DNA of 8,951 bases from an uncultured bacterium. GTDB taxonomy: Bacteria > Bacillota > Limnochordia > DTU080 > JAAYLA01. The notes below the pieces were generated by a model that was given only the letters and a program-made list of their open reading frames with translations, made no database searches and had not been told where the DNA came from. The DNA is taken from positions 1 to 8,951 of the forward strand of contig CALKAQ010000001.1 of NCBI GenBank assembly GCA_937983075.1. Reading direction: 5' to 3'. Positions 1-6,560 of this stretch are shown here, piece after piece. Positions within the stretch are counted from its first letter, which is position 1. Each line of letters starts with the position of its first letter. The position numbers were made by a program, and so were the translations under genes.

Positions 1-85
1 TACGAATTGCAAGCTTCATTTTACTGCAGTGAATGCAAGATGTCAATGCTGAAACTGAAATGCGAAAAGGATGGTTCCCAAATGA

Positions 86-116
86 CGAGTCCGGCCGCCA
101 ACAACGGCCGGACTCG
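86..116 (-). terminator. Probable terminator hairpin after purA
   Basis: A perfect 12-base-pair inverted repeat (86-97 with 105-116) encloses a 7-base loop. It begins 4 bases after the purA stop codon on the minus strand. The stem is very GC-rich (core CCGGCCG). The following minus-strand sequence, TCATTTGGG, has only a short T stretch, so termination efficiency is uncertain. Position and stem strength support a terminator; a purely structural 3'-end hairpin is the alternative. Confidence 0.65.
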
Positions 117-120
117 ATCT

Positions 121-1407
121 TTAGCCAAAAAGATTCTCGAGGAAAATCGTCTGTTCACGCCCCGGTCCTACCGAAACGAGGCCGAGCGGCACATTCAAAT
201 GGCCCTCTAACGCCTCCAAGTAGGCTCTGGCTTCCGGCGGCAAATCTTGAAGTTTGCGTGCTCCGGTAATATCTTCCGACCAGCCCGGGTACGTCTCGTA
301 AATCGGTTCGCACCGACTCAGCTCTTTAATATCCGCCGGGAACGTGTCGCGGCGCTCCCCATCGATCGAATAGCCGACGCAAATACGCAGCTCATCCAGC
401 CCCGTCAAAACGTCGAGCAGCATGACGGCAAACCGCGTCAGGCCGTTTACGCGCACCGAATGGCGGCCCATCACGGCATCGAACCAACCTACTCGCCGTG
501 GCCGTCCCGTTGTCGTACCGTATTCGTTCCCTTGCTGACGAATTCTTTCCGCCAGTTCACCTTGCAGCTCGGACGGGAAGGGGCCGGATCCCACCCGTGT
601 GGTATACGCCTTGAAGACGCCCAATATTTGGTCAAGCCTGCGCGGCCCGACGCCCGCACCAATCGCGGCACCGGCGGCGGAGGGCGTGGACGACGTTACA
701 AAAGGATATGTCCCGTGATCGATATCGAGGAAGGTTCCTTGCGCACCCTCAAACAGTACCTTTTCGCCGCGATCGAGCGCGTCCGAAAGGAGCGCTGACG
801 TATCGACGACCATGTCCTTCAAGATTTCCGCGGCTTCTGCGTACTCTTCGATGATGGCGTCAACCTCAAAAGGTTCGACACCGTACACCTGCGTCAAAAT
901 GCGATTCTTGCGCGGCAAAATGGCCTCAAGACGTTCCCGGAAACGGTCCGGCTGCACAAATTCGATCATCCGTATGCCGGACCGACCGACTTTGTCGACA
1001 TAAGCCGGTCCGATTCCTCGCCCTGTCGTACCGATTTTATCGGCGCCACGCTCGGCTTCTTCCAACTCATCGAGCAGCCGATGGTAAGGCATGATGACAT
1101 GCGCCCGCTCGCTGATGTACAGTTTCGGATCGGGCAAGCCTGATTCTCGCAAGCCTTTTAATTCACGAACCAGAACGAGCGGATCAATGACAACACCGTT
1201 GCCGATGACAGAAGACGTTCCCGGCTGAATCACACCGGAAGGCAGCAGATGCAGTTTAAATGTCTGCCCGTCGACGACGAGGGTATGCCCGGCATTGTTG
1301 CCGCCTTGGTAACGTACTACCCAATCCGCCTGTTGAGCGAGGTAGTCTGTGACCTTGCCTTTTCCTTCGTCGCCCCACTGGGCACCGACAACAACAACTG
1401 ACGGCAT
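121..1407 (-). CDS. purA: Adenylosuccinate synthetase PurA
   Basis: Catalyses GTP-dependent joining of IMP and aspartate to adenylosuccinate, the first committed step from IMP to AMP, in the cytoplasm. The 428-residue product is the usual bacterial length. The N-terminus carries the GDEGKGK phosphate loop (about 12-18) with catalytic Asp13, and NNAGHT (37-42) with catalytic His41. IGTTGRGIGPAYVDK lies at about 125-139, the GAQGTFLDIDHGTYPFVTSS segment at about 221-240, and the TTTGRPRRVGWFD nucleotide/aspartate-binding region at 298-310. An upstream in-frame ATG at 1470 would add 21 residues, but the family N-terminus is MPSVVVVGAQWGDEGKGK and an AAGGGAG ribosome site lies about 10 bases upstream of 1407, so 1407 is chosen. 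A separate promoter lies in the 59-base gap before it. A hairpin follows the stop. Confidence 0.98.
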   Translation of the reverse strand: MPSVVVVGAQWGDEGKGKVTDYLAQQADWVVRYQGGNNAGHTLVVDGQTFKLHLLPSGVIQPGTSSVIGNGVVIDPLVLVRELKGLRESGLPDPKLYISERAHVIMPYHRLLDELEEAERGADKIGTTGRGIGPAYVDKVGRSGIRMIEFVQPDRFRERLEAILPRKNRILTQVYGVEPFEVDAIIEEYAEAAEILKDMVVDTSALLSDALDRGEKVLFEGAQGTFLDIDHGTYPFVTSSTPSAAGAAIGAGVGPRRLDQILGVFKAYTTRVGSGPFPSELQGELAERIRQQGNEYGTTTGRPRRVGWFDAVMGRHSVRVNGLTRFAVMLLDVLTGLDELRICVGYSIDGERRDTFPADIKELSRCEPIYETYPGWSEDITGARKLQDLPPEARAYLEALEGHLNVPLGLVSVGPGREQTIFLENLFG

Positions 1408-1441
1408 TCCGGCAGCGCTCCCTTCAAATTGGCCGCAGAAA

Positions 1442-1470
1442 ATCTTAGCAACGATTGACCGGAATGTCAA
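1442..1470 (-). promoter_or_regulatory. Sigma-A type promoter of purA
   Basis: On the minus strand a perfect TTGACA (1465-1470) and TAAGAT (1442-1447, 4 of 6 consensus bases) are separated by exactly 17 bases. Transcription would start near 1435, giving an untranslated leader of about 28 bases with the purA ribosome site. The -35 box overlaps the TGA stop codon of the upstream gene (1467-1469), so purA can be transcribed separately from it. No purine riboswitch fits in this short leader, and I did not recognise a PurR box. Confidence 0.75.
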
Positions 1471-2279
1471 TACGAGCGCATTGACGACTGCAGCTTCTCA
1501 TTCGCTTGCTCGCTCCAAAAAGAACAAGCATGTTGCACCGTACATTCAGTTTGACATACGTGGAGCGCTTCCTGCCGACACAACGTCGAGCCGTGGCGTG
1601 CCAAAGCAATCAGATCCCCCTCGAAATACTGTGCAATCGCCCGAAAACATTCTCGACGAATGCCCTCCCACGCCGTTCTTTTGCGAGCTTCGATCAACCC
1701 GAGCCGCATCAGCGGCAGCCGAACGTGGATATCGAGGTAAGCCGTGCTTTCCGGTGCAAGTCCATTCCAAATGCCGGCTCCCGCCATTTCACGGCAAAAC
1801 CAAAGGGCTCTGCCAGCAAGTTGTCGGCACTGCTGCAACGTGGCAACGATGGACGGACCATCGCCATCATGCGCGAGGTAAATGCGATGAGGATCTCCGC
1901 CCCAATGCTCCGCAAGCCATTGTTGATTGTGAAACAGCGCCTCGGTCTTGGCACGTTTGCTGATTGGTGCCCGATACTCCTCGCGCAAAATCGTTTCGAC
2001 ACGCGCTATGTCAGCAGGATTTGCTCCAATAAGGCGTTCTTGTGCCAAAAGCCCCTCCGTTCGCAGGGCAAGAAACGCCTTTTCTGCCACACCTTCACGA
2101 ATTTTTGCAGCTTTCAATACAGCAAGAGCCAGCAGTTCGCTGCGCCCTTGAGGCGTGTTGAGATCGATCAACACTTCACCCGAGCGGTATATACCGTCAC
2201 CGGGACGTTTTTCCCATTGCCGTTTTAGCAGCTGTGCTAGCAAGCGCTTTTGAGCAACACTTTGCCATGTCGTTTCCAT
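1467..2279 (-). CDS. Uncharacterised protein, endonuclease III-like (HhH-GPD) C-terminal half with four-Cys loop
   Basis: I do not recognise this 270-residue protein as a named family. Its C-terminal half resembles the HhH-GPD DNA glycosylase fold: YLDIHVRLPLMRLGL (181-195) matches the family pattern VDTHVxRVxNRLGL, where the Asp is catalytic (here Asp183). A four-cysteine loop follows (Cys234, 242, 246, 252; spacing C-x7-C-x3-C-x5-C), close to the C-x6-C-x2-C-x5-C [4Fe-4S] loop of endonuclease III. The LPGVGRKT hairpin with the catalytic lysine is not evident; the expected place holds MAGAGIWNG (165-173). It may be a divergent glycosylase/lyase, or a DNA-binding relative that lost lyase chemistry. 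A GTG six bases upstream (2285) is open, but the AAGGAG site is 7 bases before the ATG at 2279 and would be only 1 base from the GTG. The gene has its own promoter and sits 59 bases before purA. That it is a gene is likely; the fold is inference. Confidence 0.7.
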   Translation of the reverse strand: METTWQSVAQKRLLAQLLKRQWEKRPGDGIYRSGEVLIDLNTPQGRSELLALAVLKAAKIREGVAEKAFLALRTEGLLAQERLIGANPADIARVETILREEYRAPISKRAKTEALFHNQQWLAEHWGGDPHRIYLAHDGDGPSIVATLQQCRQLAGRALWFCREMAGAGIWNGLAPESTAYLDIHVRLPLMRLGLIEARKRTAWEGIRRECFRAIAQYFEGDLIALARHGSTLCRQEALHVCQTECTVQHACSFWSEQANEKLQSSMRSY

Positions 2280-2286
2280 GGGCACA

Positions 2287-2292
2287 CTCCTT
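2287..2292 (-). promoter_or_regulatory. Ribosome binding site that decides the start of the endonuclease III-like gene
   Basis: AAGGAG on the minus strand lies 7 bases before the ATG at 2277-2279 but only one base before the alternative GTG at 2283-2285. Normal spacing favours the ATG. Confidence 0.8.
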
Positions 2293-2387
2293 GGCGCCCC
2301 ACGGGAAACCCAGGGCTGGCTGCACAGCGAATATCATACGAAAACAAGTGATCGGCCTGCGGCAAAACGGCGATGAAGACCGACTCT

Positions 2388-2416
2388 ATTCTACTTTCCG
2401 TCTTCTTCCACGTCAA
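2388..2416 (-). promoter_or_regulatory. Sigma-A type promoter of the endonuclease III-like gene
   Basis: Minus-strand TTGACG (2411-2416, 5 of 6 consensus) and TAGAAT (2388-2393, 5 of 6) are separated by 17 bases. Transcription would start near 2381, leaving a leader of about 100 bases before the ATG at 2279. It lies just past the tatD terminator, so the gene appears to be transcribed independently of metG-tatD. I saw no recognisable riboswitch in the leader. Confidence 0.8.
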
Positions 2417-2452
2417 GATTTCGGATGGTTGCGTGCAGTACGAGTAAAAGCA

Positions 2453-2487
2453 GGGCTTCTCCCAGAGCGATACGCTGAGAGAAGCCC
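2453..2487 (-). terminator. Intrinsic terminator after tatD
   Basis: A 9-base-pair inverted repeat, GGGCTTCTC (2453-2461) with GAGAAGCCC (2479-2487), has an inner AGCG/CGCT stem (2466-2469 with 2473-2476). On the minus strand it is followed by TGCTTTT, a short T run. It lies about 58 bases after the tatD stop and just before the next gene's promoter, where the metG-tatD transcript should end. Confidence 0.7.
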
Positions 2488-2544
2488 TTCCGTCCCACAG
2501 CCGCAGACGAGCTTCCCGATCGTCACGCCCGCCTTGCTTCCGTG

Positions 2545-3318
2545 TCAATCCGCAAGGCGGAAGAGGCGGCGGGCGTTGGCAGTCGTCTGCTCGGCGACTG
2601 TTTCGACCGAAACGCCGAACAAGCGGGCCAAAGCGGCCGCGGTTTCAGCCACGTACGCCGGCTCGTTCCGTTTGCCCCGATGAGGCACCGGTGCCAAATA
2701 CGGGCTGTCCGTTTCGATGATGATCCGCTCCAGCGGCACATCCGCCAAAACGGACCGCAGATCGTCGGTGTTTTTAAATGTCACCGGACCACCGACGCCA
2801 ATGTAAAACCCCAAATCGAGGGTGCGGCGCGCGGCCTCCGCATCGCCCCAAAAGCAATGCATCACACCGCCGATTTCGTCAGCCTGCTCTTCCTCCAAAA
2901 TGCGCAGGACATCGTGTTCGGCCTTCCGGCTGTGCAAAATGACAGGAAGCCGAGCCTGCTTTGCCAGGCGGACTTGGTGTCGGCACACTTCCTGCTGCAC
3001 GTCAACAGGAGCAAAGTCATAATGGTAGTCGAGGCCAATCTCGCCGACCGCTACGACTTTCCCTTCCTCGATGATGCGTGCCAGCTCGGCCAAATCGTCG
3101 GGCGTGGCGGCAGCGGCTTGGTGCGGATGAATCCCTGCCGTTGCCACCACCTGTGGTCCGTATCGTTCCGCCAACTCGAGCCCACGTTTCGCAGCGCCTA
3201 CGTCATCCGCAACGCAAACGATGTTGTGGACCCCGGCTGCCGCCGCCCGCTCCAGTACCGCCTCGATATCATCGGCGAACGCATCGGAGGCCAAATGGGC
3301 ATGCGTATCGATGAGCAT
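2545..3318 (-). CDS. tatD: TatD-family metal-dependent nuclease (YabD-like)
   Basis: A cytoplasmic TIM-barrel metal-dependent hydrolase of the TatD/YcfH/YabD family; members have DNase activity, often exonuclease. The 257-residue product has usual length and all metal ligands: DTHAHL at 4-9 (His6, His8), GIHPH at 62-66, GEIGLDY at 92-98 with Glu93, LHSR with His129, MHCFWGD with His154, and ETDSPYLAPVPHRGKRNEP starting at 202 with Asp204. The ATG shares one base with the metG stop (TGATG), so translation is probably coupled to metG; a GGGAG lies 12 bases upstream. In B. subtilis yabD also follows metS. There the next genes are yabE, rnmV and ksgA, which are not in this window. A hairpin formed by 2529-2537 and 2552-2560 spans its stop codon. 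Confidence 0.96.
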   Translation of the reverse strand: MLIDTHAHLASDAFADDIEAVLERAAAAGVHNIVCVADDVGAAKRGLELAERYGPQVVATAGIHPHQAAAATPDDLAELARIIEEGKVVAVGEIGLDYHYDFAPVDVQQEVCRHQVRLAKQARLPVILHSRKAEHDVLRILEEEQADEIGGVMHCFWGDAEAARRTLDLGFYIGVGGPVTFKNTDDLRSVLADVPLERIIIETDSPYLAPVPHRGKRNEPAYVAETAAALARLFGVSVETVAEQTTANARRLFRLAD

Positions 3319-5291
3319 CAGCGCACTTCGCTCCCTGCCGGGATGTCATCCGGCACGGTGAGCAAGCCCAAACGACCGTCTGCACCGCCGGCTGCAAGAA
3401 TCATCCCTTGCGAAAGCACGCCGCGCAATTTCACCGGCTTCAAATTGGTCACCACAACCACTTTGCGGCCGACCAACTCCTCCGGCTGGAAATGCTTGGC
3501 AATACCCGCCACAACTTGCCGTTGTTCGTCGCCAAGGCTCACCTGGAGCTTCAGCAGCTTGTCCGCGCCTTCAATGCGCTCGGCCTCAACGATTTCCGCC
3601 ACACGCAGCTTAACCTTGGCAAAATCGTCAATGCTGATGAGCTCCTCCTCAGGTTCCGCCTTCGGCTCCGGAGCCGTTTCGGAAACTTTTTCATTCTCGT
3701 TGCGTACTTCGTTGCTGCTTTCCATTTCTGCATTGTCCTCCTCGGCGAGTGCCGCCTTGACATCAATCCGTGGGAAAATGGGGTCACCGGGCTGTGTTTT
3801 CGTGCCCGCCGGCAATCCGCCCCACTTCGCCGCCTCAAAGCTGCGATCGGCCGGTGGGGGCTCGATGCCCAGCTGCGCACACATTTTTTCCGCCGTTTCG
3901 GGCAGGAACGGCGCCACCAAAAAGGCGGCCACGCGCAAGCCCTCCAAAATGTGATACATCACCGTGCCGAGGCGCTCCCGCTTCGCCTCGTCCTTAGCCA
4001 GTGCCCACGGCTCGCTTTCATCAATGTACTTGTTGAGCCGCCCCACCAAGCGCCACAGAGCCCGCAAAGCCTCATTGAGTTCAAAGCGCTCAACGTGTTC
4101 GTCCATCACATGACGGGTCTCTTCGGCCAGCGCCTGTATCTCCTGCTCAATCGGTTCCACGGGCCCTACAGCCGGTACAACACCGTCAAAATAGCGGTTC
4201 AGCATCGACAGCGTGCGATGCAGCGCGTTCCCCAAATCGTTGGCCAAGTCAGCGTTAATCCGCTCGACCAACGAACGGCGGCTGTAGACCGCGTCTTCGC
4301 CGTAAGGAACCTCACGGAGCAGGAAATAACGAATGGGATCGACGCCAAATTCATCGATCAAATGATTGGGATCGACAACGGTGCCACGCGACTTCGACAT
4401 CTTGCCCGAGTCGACCAAAAGCCAGCCGTGGCCGTACACTTGACGCGGCAGGGGCAATCCCAACGCCAGCAGGATGCACGGCCAAATGATCGTGTGGAAA
4501 CGCAAAATGTCTTTCCCGACGACATGGACCTGCGCCGGCCACCACTTCTGAAACATCTCGTCATCCTGCAGATAGCCGACAGCGGTCACGTAATTGGTCA
4601 GTGCGTCGATCCACACGTAAATCACGTGCTTGTCGTTGAAAGGCACGGGAATGCCCCAGTCAAACGTCGTGCGGGAGACGCAAAGATCTTCCAGCCCCTG
4701 CTTGATGAAACTGATCATCTCTCGGCGGCGGGTTGCCGGCTGAATGAACTCCGGATGCTCTTCAATGTGCTGCAGCAGGCGATCGGCGTACTTAGACATA
4801 TTGAAGAAATAGCTTTCTTCCTGGACAATCTCCACTTCCCGCCCGCAGTCCGGACACGTCCGTTCGTCACCCAACCGGCTTTCCGGCCAAAACGTTTCGC
4901 AAGGCGTACAATACCAGCCTTCGTAAACGTCTTTGTAAATGTCACCTTGATCGTAAAGCCGCTGAAAAATGGCTTGGACCACTTTCTTATGGCGTGGTTC
5001 CGACGTACGAATGAAATCGTCATACTGGATGTTCAACCGTTGCCACAATGCCTTGAAGCCGGCAACGATGTTGTCGACATACTCCAAGGGTTCTTTCCCT
5101 TCGGCTTTGGCAGCTCGCTCGATTTTTAAGCCATGCTCGTCGGATCCGGTCAGGAAAAACACTTCCCGTCCTTTCGAACGCTGCCAACGCGCAATCGAGT
5201 CGCAAAAAACGGTGGTATATGCATGTCCGATATGCAAGTTCGCACTCGGATAATAAATAGGTGTGGTAATGTAGTACGGACTTTGAGTCAT
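3318..5291 (-). CDS. metG: Methionyl-tRNA synthetase with C-terminal tRNA-binding domain
   Basis: Charges tRNA-Met (initiator and elongator) with methionine in the cytoplasm. The 657-residue product is near the usual Bacilli length (about 660). The class I HIGH motif is at 20-23. A single CxxC-CxxC zinc knuckle has Cys128, 131, 146 and 149. The KMSKS loop is at 297-301, followed by the helical anticodon-binding domain. A Glu/Asp-rich linker (about 517-552) leads to an EMAP/Arc1p-type OB-fold tRNA-binding domain from about 555 to the end, typical of Gram-positive MetRS and used for dimerisation and tRNA binding. A longer open frame reaches 5519, but it reads through the T-box terminator. The ATG at 5291 gives the family N-terminus (YYITTPIYYPSANLHIGH) and has a TAGGAGAG ribosome site 8 bases upstream. 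It is followed directly by tatD and controlled by a T-box leader. Confidence 0.98.
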   Translation of the reverse strand: MTQSPYYITTPIYYPSANLHIGHAYTTVFCDSIARWQRSKGREVFFLTGSDEHGLKIERAAKAEGKEPLEYVDNIVAGFKALWQRLNIQYDDFIRTSEPRHKKVVQAIFQRLYDQGDIYKDVYEGWYCTPCETFWPESRLGDERTCPDCGREVEIVQEESYFFNMSKYADRLLQHIEEHPEFIQPATRRREMISFIKQGLEDLCVSRTTFDWGIPVPFNDKHVIYVWIDALTNYVTAVGYLQDDEMFQKWWPAQVHVVGKDILRFHTIIWPCILLALGLPLPRQVYGHGWLLVDSGKMSKSRGTVVDPNHLIDEFGVDPIRYFLLREVPYGEDAVYSRRSLVERINADLANDLGNALHRTLSMLNRYFDGVVPAVGPVEPIEQEIQALAEETRHVMDEHVERFELNEALRALWRLVGRLNKYIDESEPWALAKDEAKRERLGTVMYHILEGLRVAAFLVAPFLPETAEKMCAQLGIEPPPADRSFEAAKWGGLPAGTKTQPGDPIFPRIDVKAALAEEDNAEMESSNEVRNENEKVSETAPEPKAEPEEELISIDDFAKVKLRVAEIVEAERIEGADKLLKLQVSLGDEQRQVVAGIAKHFQPEELVGRKVVVVTNLKPVKLRGVLSQGMILAAGGADGRLGLLTVPDDIPAGSEVR

Positions 5292-5383
5292 GGCCGCCGC
5301 TCTCCTATCTCCCCATTTTCGCATCGTCTGTAGTATGCCGCCGCAATGAAAGCGTCGCCAGACCGCGCTGCAATGTACAGAAC

Positions 5384-5414
5384 AAAAAACCCTCGCCCCG
5401 CGCAGGGGCGAAGG
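5384..5414 (-). terminator. Rho-independent terminator of the metG T-box leader
   Basis: On the minus strand CCTTCGCCCC (5405-5414) pairs with GGGGCGAGGG (5390-5399) around a 5-base loop, with one mismatch. Six T residues follow (5384-5389). The 5' arm is also needed for the antiterminator, so the two structures exclude each other, as in known T-box attenuators. Confidence 0.9.
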
Positions 5415-5819
5415 CTCGGCTTCGCGGTACCACCCTGATTCGTTTCGCCCGAAGCGAAACGCACTTGCGTGGTGCCCAGCCTCACAGCCCTTGACCGTCA
5501 AGTGCGCAAATCGTTTCAACTTCCAAATCGGCCAGGCCCTGGCAGACTTGATTCATGGCATGATGAAGACGGGTCTTGCAACCCGGCTGGACACCAACTG
5601 CGCGATAACGGGCGCCGGCCGCTTATGCAGCGCCTAACCCGGCCCTACCTACTGACAGTCATCGCGGCATTATGCCGCTCTGCGTTCAGAGGGCTGCTTG
5701 GAGGCCATCTTCAACCGCTCCTCGGTCACCGGCTTCCACCAACCCGGCTCGCTGGGCACCCCGGATGCGGTCTACTCCTCCTCCGCATTGCATTTGCCTG
5801 ATGTAAAGCACGTTTCTAC
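5384..5819 (-). promoter_or_regulatory. T-box (tRNA-sensing) leader of metG
   Basis: The 14-base T-box sequence AGGGTGGTACCGCG (minus strand, 5423-5436) is exact. It can form the antiterminator: AGGG with CCCT (5404-5407) and GCGAAG (5420-5425) with CTTCGC (5408-5413), leaving the UGGU bulge to pair with the ACCA end of uncharged tRNA. This excludes the terminator at 5390-5414. Stem I is recognisable upstream: GGAGGAGGAGTAGA (about 5773-5787), the AG bulge and distal part AGCGAGCCGGGTTGGTGG (about 5735-5752), then GAAGATGG followed by CCTCC (about 5700-5712). The ATG at 5706-5708 is the likely specifier codon, fitting methionine. Stem II-type elements and the conserved CGTTATC (5604-5610) follow. 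A Stem III hairpin, CGTTTCGC-TTCG-GGCGAAACG, precedes the T-box. The distance from CGTTATC to the T-box (about 167 bases) is unusually long. The leader would let metG-tatD be expressed when tRNA-Met is uncharged. Confidence 0.93.
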
Positions 5820-5825
5820 GCTTCC

Positions 5826-5854
5826 ATTTAACCGCGCCTGCCGATAGCTGTCAA
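5826..5854 (-). promoter_or_regulatory. Sigma-A type promoter of metG-tatD
   Basis: Minus-strand TTGACA (5849-5854, perfect) and TTAAAT (5826-5831, 4 of 6) are separated by 17 bases. The predicted start near 5819 lies about 30 bases before the first T-box Stem I bases, the expected arrangement. The untranslated leader would be about 530 bases. Confidence 0.75.
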
Positions 5855-6039
5855 CCACGCCCATCCCTTTCAACCGACACATGAGCTGCCGCTTGACAAA
5901 TCCCGTGGCTTTCCGGTGGCAAATGGCTCCTTCAATCGCCATACGTTTATAGGACAGCGTCTGACATACGCTGCAGCATCGATGGGCCGCACCAGTCCCG
6001 AAGGCGTTCGCCAGTCGAGGCGGAAAGGGGTAACGGCTG
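5855..6039. other. Divergent intergenic region between metG promoter and UPF0756 gene
   Basis: This stretch separates the divergent metG and UPF0756 transcription units. A plus-strand TTGACA occurs at 5893-5898, but no acceptable -10 box lies 16-19 bases downstream (GTGGCA at 17). A TATAGG at 5948-5953 has no matching -35. The promoter of the UPF0756 gene is therefore not identified. I see no RNA gene or repeat here. Confidence 0.5.
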
Positions 6040-6489
6040 TTGCAGGACAGTCTCATTATTTTACTCATCGTCTTTTTGGCCGGCATGATCAGTCAAAACG
6101 ACCTCGTCGCCATTGCAGCCGCCATCATGTTGGCCCTGCAAGCGGTAGGAACCCCGCCGACGCTTGCATTCCTCGAGCGTTTTGCGGTTGACATCGGCGT
6201 CATCTTTCTGCTGATTGGCGTATTGCTCCCGTTTGCCACCGGCAAAGCCGATCTCCGAGAGATCACCGGATCCTTGACAAGCCTTGGAGGGCTGATTGCC
6301 ATTTTGGTAGGGCTTGCTTCCACCTGGCTCGGCTCCGCAGGGATCGACCTCCTGGGCAAGCGGCCGGAAGTCATGATCGGCCTTGTCATCGGCTCCATCA
6401 TCGGCGTGTCGTGGTTCGACGGCATTCCCACCGGGCCTTTGGTTGCCGCCGGGATCGCCTCATTGTTATTTAAGTTGTTCAACGCCTGA
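6040..6489 (+). CDS. UPF0756 (DUF441) small integral membrane protein
   Basis: A 149-residue, very hydrophobic protein of the UPF0756/DUF441 family (YtwI/YeaL-like), whose function is unknown. Likely membrane segments lie around residues 3-37 (possibly two short spans), 50-67, 78-96, 108-125 and 128-147. Family-like blocks are VIFLLIGVLLPFATGK (about 54-69), the DLLGKRPEVMIGLVIGSIIGV segment (from about 103), and GIPTGPLVAAGIA (about 127-139). The start is TTG at 6040, supported by AAAGGGG ending 9 bases upstream; the next in-frame ATG would remove the first hydrophobic stretch. It points the same way as abrB and ends 30 bases before the abrB -35 box. A run of six T residues follows its stop, but without a convincing hairpin. 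No promoter was recognised. Confidence 0.88.
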   Translation: MQDSLIILLIVFLAGMISQNDLVAIAAAIMLALQAVGTPPTLAFLERFAVDIGVIFLLIGVLLPFATGKADLREITGSLTSLGGLIAILVGLASTWLGSAGIDLLGKRPEVMIGLVIGSIIGVSWFDGIPTGPLVAAGIASLLFKLFNA

Positions 6490-6519
6490 TTTTTTCTTCC
6501 ATTTTGTGCAGCAAATGCG

Positions 6520-6548
6520 TTGACATCCCCTGGAAAATTTCGTATTAT
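6520..6548 (+). promoter_or_regulatory. Sigma-A type promoter of abrB
   Basis: TTGACA (6520-6525, perfect) and TATTAT (6543-6548, 5 of 6) are separated by 17 bases, the best promoter in the window. The predicted start is near 6555, about 40 bases before the abrB start codon. Strong intrinsic activity fits a gene kept in check by repressors. Confidence 0.88.
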
Positions 6549-6560
6549 CGGCATAGGCGG

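Noticed and set aside
1..85. Search for a gene or RNA element downstream of the purA terminator
   Set aside because: No ribosome site, family-like peptide or stable hairpin was found; the short open frames here are not supported.
2542..3954. Long plus-strand open frame (470 codons) opposite tatD and metG
   Set aside because: It is antisense to two clear genes with all their motifs; long mirror frames are common in GC-rich coding DNA.
3408..5129. Long plus-strand open frame (573 codons) opposite metG
   Set aside because: It is antisense to metG and shows no recognisable domain; it is a mirror frame.
5469..5801. Plus-strand open frame across the T-box leader
   Set aside because: It is antisense to a well-supported RNA leader and has no family resemblance; the GC-rich structured RNA explains the open frame.
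5893..5921. Plus-strand TTGACA as promoter of the UPF0756 gene
   Set aside because: No -10 box with more than two consensus bases occurs at 16-19 bases spacing.
5772..6086. Minus-strand open frame of 104 codons with several cysteines between metG and the UPF0756 gene
   Set aside because: It lacks a ribosome site, contains the metG promoter and runs into T-box Stem I, and overlaps the start of the UPF0756 gene. I recognise no family in it, so it is most likely not a gene, though codon use is not clearly odd.
6474..6495. Possible terminator after the UPF0756 gene (GTTGTTCAAC plus a T run)
   Set aside because: The stem would have at most three or four weak base pairs, too little for an intrinsic terminator despite six T residues.
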